Assembly (NCBI GenBank): GCA_021162125.1
Contig: JAGGZG010000328.1
Span: 1 to 7,351, forward strand
Reading direction: 5' to 3'
Length of the DNA: 7,351 nucleotides
DNA from: Anaerolineae bacterium
GTDB lineage: Bacteria; Chloroflexota; Anaerolineae; JACIWR01
Below, piece by piece: positions 1 through 6,712 of the stretch (positions are counted from its first letter, which is position 1; every line of letters begins with the position of its first letter). Below the pieces are notes generated by a model, which saw only the letters and a list, made by a program, of their open reading frames with translations, made no database searches and was not told the origin of the DNA. Made by a program: the position numbers and the translations under genes.

Positions 1-2137
1 GCGGGGGCAGCTCGATCACCTCCGGTGCTCGTTCCGCCTCTTTCTCCTTCACCGGCGTCAGCTCGATGACCGGCTTGACCTCCTCTTTCACCTCCATCAT
101 CTCGCTCAGTTGCTTGAGCAGGCCCTGGCCGGTATCGCGGAAGCTGATCTCGGTTGGCGATTCCTCGCCGCCGAACACCCCGGCGAACACGTTGCGCTTG
201 GCGGCCAGCGAATCCAGGATGCGCTCCTCGATGGTGCCCTGGGCGATGAGGTTGATCACGTTGACGGCGTTTCGCTGTCCGTGGCGGTGAGCGCGGGCGA
301 TGCGTTGCTCGAGCACGGCCGGGTTCCAGGGCAGGTCCAGGTTGACCACTAGGCTGGCCGCTTGCAGGTTGAGGCCCACCCCGCCGGCGTCGGTGGAGAG
401 GAACACGCGGCAGTCCGGGTCGTCGAAGAAACGGGCGATCAGGTCGCCGCGTTTGTGCGTGGGCACCTGACCGGTCAGCTTGACGTAGCCCAGGCCCAGA
501 CGCGAGAGCACGGGTTCGGTCAGGGCCAGCATACGCGACCATTGGCTGAAGACGATGGCCTTGTGGCCGTTGTTGGCGATTTCGTCGGTCATGATGTGTT
601 GAAACTCCCGAATTTTGGGAGCCGTGCGCTCGCGTTCCTTCGGCGGAAGATCAGGATCGTGCAGGGCCAGGGCGTTGCAGATCAGGCGCATTTTGATCAG
701 CGATTTGAGCAGTAGATCGTGTTCTTTGGGGCGGAGGGGGCGTTTCTGGGAGATCACCAGCAGGCGGGCGAGGATGGACTGGTATTCCGAATAGGCGTTC
801 CACTGCTCGCGGGTCATCTCCACGAAGAAGTTATTGTCAATGCGCTCTGGCAGGTCTTTCAACACCTGCTCGCGGGTGCGGCGCAGCACGTAAGGCGCGA
901 TGCGGGCGCGCAATTCGTCCAGGTTCTTGTAGCCCAGCACGCGGTAGGTCTTATTAGGACGTAGTTCGAGCTGGAAGTAGCGCTCGTTGAACATCCACAA
1001 CGGGCCCAGGACGCGCTGGTCTATGAACTGGAAGACGCTGTACAACTCGTCCAGGCGATTTTCCAGGGGCGTGCCGGTGAGGACGAAAGCGTAGCGGCTG
1101 CGCAGGCGTTTGACCGAGTCGGCAGTTTTGGTGCGCCAGTTCTTGATGCGCTGCGCCTCGTCGAGGATGATCACGTCCGGGTGCATACGCTCGAAAATCG
1201 CCAGGTCACGCCGTACCAGTTCGTAGTTGACGATGGTGAAAAAGGTGGGCTGGCTGTAGAGCACCCGGCGCTTTTTGCTCGGCCCCTCAATGACGGTGAC
1301 CGGCAGATCGGTGAAGCGGCCGATCTCCCGCGCCCATTGGTGTTTCAGCGAGGCGGGGCAAATGACCAGTGCGCTGTCCACGTCGCCCAACTGGTGGAGC
1401 AGTGTACAGGCGGCGATGGCCTGTACTGTCTTGCCCAGGCCCATGTCGTCGGCCAGCATAGCCCGCCGGCCAAAGGCCAGGTGCAAAGCGCCTGTTTCCT
1501 GATAGGGATAGAGCCGGGTGCCGTGCAGCACGTCCAGCGAACGGGTGCCCTGTTTCATCTGCGCCAGGAACCACTCTTTCTGACGGCGAGTGGCCTCCAG
1601 GTCGCGCAGCAGGTCCAGGTGTTGTCGCACTTCTTCGTCCACGACCAGGGCGGCCTGTTGCTCCACGTTCAGGGCAGCGATGTCCTCCAGCAGACGGGGA
1701 ATGGCCTCCAGAGGCTCGCCGCGCAAAATTCCCTCCTCGTCGAAGAATCGCTCCAGCAAGGCACGCACGGCGGAGTCCTCGGGCAGAGGTGTGGTCACGC
1801 GCACGGTAATCTCCTCGCCGTAATGTAGGTAGATAAAGGTCACCGGCGGTTTCTGGGTCTCCAGTTTCTCCCATTCGTCGCCCGCTGCCTGGCGCAGGTA
1901 GTAGAGCACCCCCTCGATGTGCTTGCAGGTGCCCACCAGATTGGTGCGATAATCGGGGCAGGTGCAGGAGTTTAAGTGCTCGGTGAGAGACCGGATCTGC
2001 ACGTGGTAGGTGCGTCCAGAGACCGAGGTCACCTCGAAGGTGCTGAACACAGGATGCGTTCCCTGGTTGGAGATGCGCACGATCTCCTCTTGCGCCCGTT
2101 GGCGGCGGCGCTCGATTTGCTCTTCAATCATGCTCAT
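1..2137 (-). CDS. SWIM zinc-finger SNF2/SWI2-family DEAD-like helicase (C-terminus beyond window)
   Basis: An ATP-dependent DNA translocase of helicase superfamily 2. The first 712 residues are visible with no stop up to the left edge, so the 3' end is missing. An N-terminal SWIM zinc finger has the form C58-x-C60-x10-C71-x-H73. The two RecA-like lobes follow with the SNF2 motifs in order: motif I GLGKT (Lys236), motif II DEAQ (326-329), motif III LTGTP (353-357), motif V around DAGGVGLNLQ, and motif VI QRIARAHRHGQ (611-621). A charged Glu/Lys/Pro tail begins after about residue 645. The start at 2137 is supported by a Shine-Dalgarno sequence AGGGGGTGA (2144-2152) six bases upstream; an in-frame ATG two codons later is less well placed. 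Family members remodel protein-DNA complexes or act in repair or transcription recycling; the specific role here cannot be told. It is divergent from the downstream gene run and probably unrelated to it. The family assignment is very secure. Confidence 0.95.
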   Translation of the reverse strand, partial: MSMIEEQIERRRQRAQEEIVRISNQGTHPVFSTFEVTSVSGRTYHVQIRSLTEHLNSCTCPDYRTNLVGTCKHIEGVLYYLRQAAGDEWEKLETQKPPVTFIYLHYGEEITVRVTTPLPEDSAVRALLERFFDEEGILRGEPLEAIPRLLEDIAALNVEQQAALVVDEEVRQHLDLLRDLEATRRQKEWFLAQMKQGTRSLDVLHGTRLYPYQETGALHLAFGRRAMLADDMGLGKTVQAIAACTLLHQLGDVDSALVICPASLKHQWAREIGRFTDLPVTVIEGPSKKRRVLYSQPTFFTIVNYELVRRDLAIFERMHPDVIILDEAQRIKNWRTKTADSVKRLRSRYAFVLTGTPLENRLDELYSVFQFIDQRVLGPLWMFNERYFQLELRPNKTYRVLGYKNLDELRARIAPYVLRRTREQVLKDLPERIDNNFFVEMTREQWNAYSEYQSILARLLVISQKRPLRPKEHDLLLKSLIKMRLICNALALHDPDLPPKERERTAPKIREFQHIMTDEIANNGHKAIVFSQWSRMLALTEPVLSRLGLGYVKLTGQVPTHKRGDLIARFFDDPDCRVFLSTDAGGVGLNLQAASLVVNLDLPWNPAVLEQRIARAHRHGQRNAVNVINLIAQGTIEERILDSLAAKRNVFAGVFGGEESPTEISFRDTGQGLLKQLSEMMEVKEEVKPVIELTPVKEKEAERAPEVIELPP

Positions 2138-2214
2138 GATTTGTCACCCCCTGGCATAACTTTCGAGATAAGGCCGATCAGCGTTCTGGCTATCGAGGCT
2201 AACGGAGTGCCTTC

Positions 2215-2243
2215 ATTTTACCACACTTCAGCACGGGCTGCAA
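2215..2243 (-). promoter_or_regulatory. candidate sigma-70 promoter for the SNF2 helicase
   Basis: On the minus strand an extended -10, TGG-TAAAAT (hexamer at 2215-2220, five of six consensus bases), lies 17 bases from TTGCAG (2238-2243), which matches only the first three bases of the -35 consensus. The -10 is about 78 bases upstream of the helicase start codon. It is the best promoter-like match seen in this leader, but it is a by-eye assignment. Confidence 0.4.
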
Positions 2244-2303
2244 TCTACCCCGCCGGCGGCTGACGGGATGGGGGATCGCTGTGCTCTCCCTGCGCTAGGG
2301 CTG

Positions 2304-2428
2304 TCCCAAAGTCGGCGACGTCTCACGTTTTTCACCCCAGAGCACGCTGAGGACGCCGAGAATGACGGAAAAACCACAAAGTCTCTGCGCTCTCTGCGCT
2401 CTCTGCGGTGAAATTTCCCACTTTGGGA
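2304..2428. repeat. MITE-like intergenic element with nested inverted repeats
   Basis: A 125-base element is bounded by a perfect 9-base inverted repeat, TCCCAAAGT (2304-2312) and ACTTTGGGA (2420-2428). Nested inside is a second inverted repeat, TTTCACCCCAGAG (2330-2342) against CTCTGCGGTGAAA (2401-2413), 12 of 13 matching. The right half carries short tandem CTCTGCG units. The CTCTGCG/GGTGAAA signature resembles an interspersed repeat that I recall as common in environmental bacterial genomes, where it is often mis-called as a small protein. A 95-codon open frame across it on the minus strand looks like such a false call. No transposase is present, so mobility would have to be supplied in trans. 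Confidence 0.65.
2382..2408. repeat. three 9-base tandem repeats (TCTCTGCGC)
   Basis: Three contiguous copies of TCTCTGCGC (2382-2390, 2391-2399, and 2400-2408 ending in G instead of C) lie in the right arm of the MITE-like element. Unit number in such tracts is prone to vary by slippage. Confidence 0.8.
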
Positions 2429-2454
2429 AAGCCCTCCCCCCGCACGGAAGCCCG

Positions 2455-2483
2455 TTGACAGCAGGGGGCGACTCCGGTATAAT
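2455..2483 (+). promoter_or_regulatory. perfect-consensus sigma-70 promoter
   Basis: TTGACA (2455-2460) and TATAAT (2478-2483) are both exact consensus hexamers with the optimal 17-base spacer. The predicted transcription start is about 2490. The first good start codon downstream is at 2830, so the transcript has a roughly 340-base leader or begins with a separate small RNA. The promoter points toward the ACT/glycosidase/HgcA-like gene run. Confidence 0.8.
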
Positions 2484-2493
2484 GGGGGCGGAG

Positions 2494-2643
2494 TAACTGC
2501 TCAGGCTGCTTCTGTTAGCGATTGAAATCGCCTCTAGAGGGCTTGCAGCCGAGCGTCCACCTGCGTGGACGCGCCTGTCCACGCAGGTGGACAGCCAGCT
2601 TTAGCTCCTCAGGCGCGGTTTCAACCGCTGGCCTGAGTAGTAA
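2494..2643 (+). repeat. 150-base palindromic element, possible structured RNA
   Basis: The two arms are imperfect inverted repeats along most of their length. The outer arms TAACTGCTCAGGC (2494-2506) and GCCTGAGTAGTAA (2631-2643) match at 11 of 13. The next blocks, GCGATTGAAATCGC (2518-2531) and GCGGTTTCAACCGC (2615-2628), match at 12 of 14 and are each hairpins themselves. The centre is a perfect 16-base inverted repeat (2555-2570 with 2577-2592) around a six-base loop; each arm can alternatively fold on its own as an 8-bp hairpin (2553-2572 and 2575-2594). A 10-base palindrome CCTCTAGAGG sits at 2531-2540. The style resembles palindromic interspersed repeats of Chloroflexota and cyanobacteria. 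It starts about four bases after the predicted transcription start, so it would be transcribed. No protein gene is supported here. Confidence 0.7.
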
Positions 2644-2745
2644 TAACCGCATTAAATATGCACAGGTGAGGCGTGCCAACGCTCACCCACCAGGCCCCAC
2701 GGAGGAAACTCAACTGCGTTACAGTAGTCGCTAACGTACGCCCAC

Positions 2746-2773
2746 TTGACTATAGCCGAATTTCTGCTAAACT
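2746..2773 (+). promoter_or_regulatory. second candidate promoter, close to the ACT gene
   Basis: TTGACT (2746-2751, five of six) is followed after 16 bases by TAAACT (2768-2773, four of six), preceded by an extended -10 TGC. Transcription would start near 2780, leaving a leader of about 50 bases before the start codon at 2830. It could act alone or alongside the stronger distal promoter. Confidence 0.4.
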
Positions 2774-2815
2774 TCTATCCGTAACCACCTGAACCAATGG
2801 ACGATTTTCTACTTC

Positions 2816-2820
2816 GGAGG
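2816..2820 (+). promoter_or_regulatory. ribosome binding site deciding the ACT protein start
   Basis: GGAGG lies nine bases before the ATG at 2830. The earlier in-frame ATG at 2797 has no Shine-Dalgarno sequence and would add eleven residues with no family similarity, so 2830 is preferred. Confidence 0.8.
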
Positions 2821-2829
2821 AAAGTGACC

Positions 2830-3303
2830 ATGACAAAAATCAAAATTGGAGGGATCATCCAAAACGCCAACCTGGCAGAGGTATGTATGCTGGGCATCCC
2901 GGACCGGCCCGGAACAGCCGCCGCGATCCTGGGTGCACTGGGGAAGACAAGGATTAACGTGCAGTTCATCGTGCAATGCGTTGACAAGAGTAATCGAGAT
3001 CACGTAGCATTTTGCGTCCACCAAGAACATCTCGATGCCACGTTGAAAATCATGGATGATGTCAAGGCAAAGATCGAAGCTGAAAGTGTGTCTAGCCGAC
3101 CCAACGTGGCCATCGTTTCCATCTTCGGCCCCGACTTTCGGGAACGACCGGGCATCGCAGGGGCAATGTTCGAAGTGTTGGCCGCTCAGGGAATCAATAT
3201 CTTGGCTATCTCCACCTCTATTTCCACCATCTCCTGTGTGATTGACTCCGAGCGTCTGGAAGACGCGGTAGCAGCCCTGAAAGAGGCTTTCGACCTACCT
3301 TGA
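2830..3303 (+). CDS. stand-alone tandem ACT-domain protein, aspartokinase regulatory-domain-like
   Basis: A 157-residue soluble protein made only of two ACT domains, at about residues 17-80 and 93-157. Each has the signature RPG turn after the first strand: IPDRPGTAAAI (23-33) and RERPGIAGAMF (104-114). The second carries GINILAISTS (121-130), closely resembling the C-terminal regulatory domains of aspartokinase (LysC), but the TSE-K-I-S segment usual there reads TSISTIS. There is no kinase domain and none precedes it, so it resembles a free aspartokinase beta subunit. ACT domains bind amino acids or other small ligands and switch partner proteins; the ligand and partner are unknown. A hand count of bases 2881-3300 gives about 54% GC, below the flanking genes. 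It is 47 bases ahead of the glycosidase and probably cotranscribed. Domain call secure, function inferred only. Confidence 0.85.
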   Translation: MTKIKIGGIIQNANLAEVCMLGIPDRPGTAAAILGALGKTRINVQFIVQCVDKSNRDHVAFCVHQEHLDATLKIMDDVKAKIEAESVSSRPNVAIVSIFGPDFRERPGIAGAMFEVLAAQGINILAISTSISTISCVIDSERLEDAVAALKEAFDLP

Positions 3304-3350
3304 TTCCATTCTCTGGTGGCCGCCATTCTCGCGCCGGAAAGGCAAGGATT

Positions 3351-5054
3351 ATGTGGCGCACACTGACCATTGTTCTACTGCTCGTTGCTCTCTTAAGTGT
3401 GTTCCTCGTACTTTTTACCCAGCCCGAACCCCTGCCTGACCTCCTCTTCCACTGGACCGGAGAGACCGACGCCCTGCCCCAGGTCCGTGGGGTATTCCAG
3501 CTCGCCTCCAACTGGACACGCCCCCAACCAGTCACTGCCGACCTGGTGCCCGTGGCCCACGCTGGGGTCAACCCTTTTGGGATCAACACTTTCCTGGAGC
3601 AAGAGGTAGAACCCGCCAAACGCGAGCGGCAGGTACAGCTCATCAGTGAGGCCGGCTTTGGCTGGATTCGGCAGGCCTTTCCCTGGGAGGACATCGAGAT
3701 CCACGGCAAAGGCGACTTCGAGGACCGGCGTTGGCAGCCGTACCGTTCGGCTTGGGATAAGTACGACCAGATCGTAGACCTGGCCGAACAGTACAATCTG
3801 CAGATTATCGCTCTGCTCAAGGGCTCGCCCCTGTGGGCGCGGGCCGATCAGGAGACCCGCTGGACGGACGCTCCCCCGGCCGATTACGACGATTTCGGCG
3901 ATTACGTGTACGCCGTCGTCAGCCGCTATCGAGGGCGCATCCGCTATTATCAGCTCTGGAACGAGCCCAACCTGGGTGATGAGTGGGGCGGCGTGGCCAA
4001 CGCCGAGGAGTACGTGCGCCTGCTGCGCATCGGCTACCGGCGGGCCAAAGAGGCCGATCCCGACTGCGTGATCCTCAGCGGGGCGCTGGCCGCGACCATC
4101 GAACTCGACCCCCGCTCCCCCTATGGGATCAACGACTTCATCTTCCTGCAACGGATGTACAACGCCGGCGCTGCGGACTCCTTCGACATCCTCAGTATCC
4201 AGGGCTACGGGCTGTGGTCCGCTGCCTATGACCGGCGAATGCGCCCCCGCGTACTCAACTTCTCCCGTCCCCTGTACGTGCGCGGGATAATGGTGCGCAA
4301 CGGCGACGCCGCCAAGCCCATCTGGATCTCGGAGATGAACTGGAGCGCAGTCCCCGCCGATTTCCCCGACAAGCGCTATGGCTACGTCACCCCCGAACAG
4401 CAGGCCCGCAACGTGGTGGACGCCTACCAACGTGCTCAGGCCGAGTGGCCCTGGGTGGGCGTGGTCAATTATTGGTTCTTCAAACGGGCCACCGACGCCG
4501 AGAAGGACCAGGCCTGGTACTACTTTCGCATGGCCGAGCCTGACTTCACCCTGATGCCGGTGTATTACGCAGTAAAGGAATATGCCAACCAACCGCCGGT
4601 CATGTATCCTGGTTATCACCAAGAGGACCACTGGGCAATCGAGTACAGTGGAAGCTGGGAGACGCGCGCGGATCGGGCTGCCGTGCTGGGGAACTATCGC
4701 CTGGGGCAAGACGAGACGGCCCGCCTGAGCTTCACCTTCCACGGCACTGACCTGTGGCTGCAAGTCGGACCAGGCGCCGGACAGGGCACAATGCTGGTCA
4801 CCCTGGATGGCGGCTCTGAGCAGAAACGTCACTGGCGGGCAGGGGAGCGGATGGAAGTGGCCCGTCATCTGAGCGACGGGCCACACCAGGTGACAATACG
4901 CGCTTACGAAGGGCAACTCCCCGTGGATGGCTTCATCGTGCGGCGGGAGCCGTACTGGTGGCTCCGGTGGGTAGTAGGACTGGTGATGATAGTCGGCCTG
5001 GCGGGTTGGCTGGTAAGGCGCCTTTTCCCACATCATTCGCCATCGGTCTCCTGA
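3351..5054 (+). CDS. membrane-anchored clan GH-A glycoside hydrolase (GH39/GH5-like)
   Basis: A 567-residue predicted retaining glycosidase. Residues 5-22 are a hydrophobic signal-anchor helix and residues about 536-555 are a second membrane helix followed by a basic RR, so the protein should be tethered at both ends with its body outside. The catalytic (beta/alpha)8 barrel spans roughly residues 75-415. The clan GH-A acid/base motif WNEPN places Glu205 after strand 4, and WISEMNWS places the likely nucleophile Glu328 on strand 7, a spacing of 123 residues that is typical for the clan. Residues about 424-533 look like a beta-sandwich, perhaps carbohydrate-binding (LSFTFHGTDLWLQVG, then LDGG). 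Start choice: ATG 3351 begins directly at the signal anchor and has GGAAAGG (3336-3342) eight bases upstream; a TTG at 3300 would overlap the previous stop. The substrate and exact GH family cannot be fixed by eye. Confidence 0.85.
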   Translation: MWRTLTIVLLLVALLSVFLVLFTQPEPLPDLLFHWTGETDALPQVRGVFQLASNWTRPQPVTADLVPVAHAGVNPFGINTFLEQEVEPAKRERQVQLISEAGFGWIRQAFPWEDIEIHGKGDFEDRRWQPYRSAWDKYDQIVDLAEQYNLQIIALLKGSPLWARADQETRWTDAPPADYDDFGDYVYAVVSRYRGRIRYYQLWNEPNLGDEWGGVANAEEYVRLLRIGYRRAKEADPDCVILSGALAATIELDPRSPYGINDFIFLQRMYNAGAADSFDILSIQGYGLWSAAYDRRMRPRVLNFSRPLYVRGIMVRNGDAAKPIWISEMNWSAVPADFPDKRYGYVTPEQQARNVVDAYQRAQAEWPWVGVVNYWFFKRATDAEKDQAWYYFRMAEPDFTLMPVYYAVKEYANQPPVMYPGYHQEDHWAIEYSGSWETRADRAAVLGNYRLGQDETARLSFTFHGTDLWLQVGPGAGQGTMLVTLDGGSEQKRHWRAGERMEVARHLSDGPHQVTIRAYEGQLPVDGFIVRREPYWWLRWVVGLVMIVGLAGWLVRRLFPHHSPSVS

Positions 5055-5086
5055 CCGAGGCGCAGAGTGGACTACGAAAGACAAAA

Positions 5087-6700
5087 ATGGCTACCACATT
5101 CATGAAATACCTGGAAACCACCCCCGCTGACTACGACCGGGGAATCAAAATCATCACCCTGGGACAGATCCAGGGGATTCAAGAGCGGATCGCCGAGTTC
5201 GTGCAACCTGGCGACCGGGTGTTGGAGATCGGGTGCGGCACGGGGTCGCTGGCTCTCCTCTGTGCCAAGCGGGGAGCGAAAGTAGTGGGGATTGACACCT
5301 CGCCCCCGATGCTGGCCGAGGCGCAGAAGAAGGTGAAGGCGGCCGGGATGGAGCACCGGATCGAGTTACGGCTGATGGATGCCACGACCATTGCCGATCA
5401 TTCTGAGCCCGCCAGCTTCGACCTGATTGTCAGCACGCTGGTCCTCAGCGAGCTGGAGGAGAACACCCTGGAATACGTGCTGGAAGCCTGCGGCCGGTTG
5501 TTGAAACCGGAGGGCCGGTTGCTGGTGGCCGATGAGGTGGTGCCCGATGGATTACTGGCCCGGCTGTTGTTCTACCTGGTGCGATTACCGCTGGCCCTGA
5601 TCACCTGGCTGATCACGAGAACGAGCACCACGGCGCTCCACGGTTTTCCCCAAAAACTGGCCCTGGCCGGGTTTAAGGGGCGGGTCGTGACATCCCGGCT
5701 GGGCGGCAGCCTACAACTTTTCTCGGCCCGGCCAGCGACAGCGCCCCGGGCCATTTCCGCCCCCGAGGTACCTCGCTTGCGCCATCGGGTTACCCTCTGG
5801 ACGTTACTCAAGGACCTCTACTGCCTGCTGTGGCGCAACATTCCTCCCTACCCAAAAGTACGCACTGGCCTCTACCGGATCGGGGAACCGGACTGCTCAT
5901 CCCCCGTGCTGGTCACCGGCAACTATGACCTGACAGTGCGCCGGGTGGTGCGGGAGCTGGACGGCCAAGTTGACGCCTGGCTGCTGGTAGCCAATTCCAA
6001 AGGAATCAACGTTTGGTGCGGAGCTGGAGGGGGACACTTCACCGCCGAGAACATCATCGCCGCCATCAAGACCAGTGGCCTGGCCGATGTGGTGGATCAT
6101 CGGCGGCTAACCCTGCCCCAGCTTTGCGCCAACGGGGTGAAAGGGAAGCGGATCGAGCAAGAGACCGGTTGGCGAGTACGCTGGGGACCGTGCTACGCCA
6201 GAGACATCCCGGCCTACCTGGAGAGAGGGCAGCGCAAAACCGACGCCATGCGCTGGGTGCGGTTTCCCCTCCCGGCCCGGCTGGAAATGGCAGTGGTGAT
6301 GTGGCAGTTCTGGGCTGTGCTGCTGGCCGTGATCCTGATCATCGTCCGCCGTCCTCTGGTGATCCCGGCTCTGCTCAGCTCTTTGGCAATGTTTCTTTTC
6401 ATAGGGATCACCTGGCCCTGGTGGCCCACCCGCGACGGGCTGCTGCAAGGAGTCGGCCTGGCGCTGCTCAGCATCGCCCTGCTGGCGGGCTGGTCAATAA
6501 CGGTCGGCCACCTATCGCCCCGCCCTCTCTTCAACTGGTGTGTGGCTCTGGGGAGCCTGGGGCTTTTCGCTGGCGCTGACTTCCAGGGGGCCTCCCCTTT
6601 CATGCGCGCTGGCGAGGCGGAGCACTTCTGGAAGCTGGTGCCCATTGGTTTGTTGATCCTGGCAGTTTACCTCTTTCTGCCCCGTACGCTGGGGTGGTGA
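5087..6700 (+). CDS. hgcA-like: fusion of class I SAM methyltransferase and HgcA-like corrinoid membrane protein
   Basis: A 537-residue two-part protein. Residues 1 to about 215 are a class I methyltransferase: motif I VLEIGCGTGS (45-54), the acidic ribose-binding loop GID (Asp70), FDLIVSTLVLSELE (111-124), and a hydrophobic stretch (158-178) that may touch the membrane. Residues about 255-385 match the corrinoid-binding domain of HgcA: TGLYRIG (260-266), SPVLVTGNY (272-280), DAWLLVANSKGINVWC (296-311), HRRLTLPQL (338-346) and GPCYARDIPAYL (367-378). Cys311 is where HgcA has the cap-helix cysteine that ligates cobalt. Five hydrophobic segments follow (about 400-421, 424-443, 451-473, 482-500, 515-532), as in HgcA. 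The cap motif reads NVWCGAGGG; canonical HgcA has NVWCAAGKG, so one alanine and the lysine are replaced by glycine. Start at 5087 is favoured by homology; its Shine-Dalgarno is weak. HgcA itself transfers a methyl group from corrinoid to Hg(II); the substrate here is unknown. Confidence 0.88.
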   Translation: MATTFMKYLETTPADYDRGIKIITLGQIQGIQERIAEFVQPGDRVLEIGCGTGSLALLCAKRGAKVVGIDTSPPMLAEAQKKVKAAGMEHRIELRLMDATTIADHSEPASFDLIVSTLVLSELEENTLEYVLEACGRLLKPEGRLLVADEVVPDGLLARLLFYLVRLPLALITWLITRTSTTALHGFPQKLALAGFKGRVVTSRLGGSLQLFSARPATAPRAISAPEVPRLRHRVTLWTLLKDLYCLLWRNIPPYPKVRTGLYRIGEPDCSSPVLVTGNYDLTVRRVVRELDGQVDAWLLVANSKGINVWCGAGGGHFTAENIIAAIKTSGLADVVDHRRLTLPQLCANGVKGKRIEQETGWRVRWGPCYARDIPAYLERGQRKTDAMRWVRFPLPARLEMAVVMWQFWAVLLAVILIIVRRPLVIPALLSSLAMFLFIGITWPWWPTRDGLLQGVGLALLSIALLAGWSITVGHLSPRPLFNWCVALGSLGLFAGADFQGASPFMRAGEAEHFWKLVPIGLLILAVYLFLPRTLGW

Positions 6701-6712
6701 AAGGAGGAGACG

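Larger units (their letters stand above)
2644..2829 (+). promoter_or_regulatory. remainder of leader upstream of the ACT gene, with a hairpin
   Basis: No gene is seen in this stretch. A hairpin at 2665-2687 pairs GGTGA(G)GCGT with ACGCTCACC (nine pairs, one bulged G, loop GCCA). A weaker 5-bp pairing joins CGTTA (2717-2721) and TAACG (2732-2736). I compared it by eye with the common riboswitch cores (SAM, cobalamin, glycine, THF, c-di-GMP, fluoride, guanidine) and recognised none. A role in controlling the downstream genes is possible but unproven. Confidence 0.3.

Noticed and set aside
1181..1828. A 215-codon plus-strand open frame within the helicase region
   Set aside because: The minus strand carries the full set of SNF2 motifs here; the plus-strand product resembles nothing and is a codon-bias shadow.
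1287..1874. A 195-codon minus-strand open frame in a second frame of the helicase
   Set aside because: It overlaps the helicase in another reading frame and shows no domain; the helicase frame is uninterrupted, so no frameshift is needed.
2295..2582. A 95-codon minus-strand open frame in the divergent spacer
   Set aside because: It translates the repeat elements and runs across the inverted repeats; this is a typical false gene over interspersed repeats.
2797..2829. Longer N-terminus for the ACT protein from ATG 2797
   Set aside because: There is no Shine-Dalgarno sequence before 2797, whereas ATG 2830 has GGAGG at nine bases; the extra residues contain the ribosome binding site itself.
3393..5084. 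A 563-codon open frame on the minus strand opposite the glycosidase gene
   Set aside because: The plus-strand frame has clear catalytic motifs and membrane helices, while the antisense product has no recognisable domain. Long antisense frames are expected opposite GC-rich coding DNA.
4958..5086. Upstream extension of the methyltransferase frame into the glycosidase gene
   Set aside because: The extra 43 codons overlap the end of the glycosidase in another frame and look unlike any methyltransferase N-terminus.
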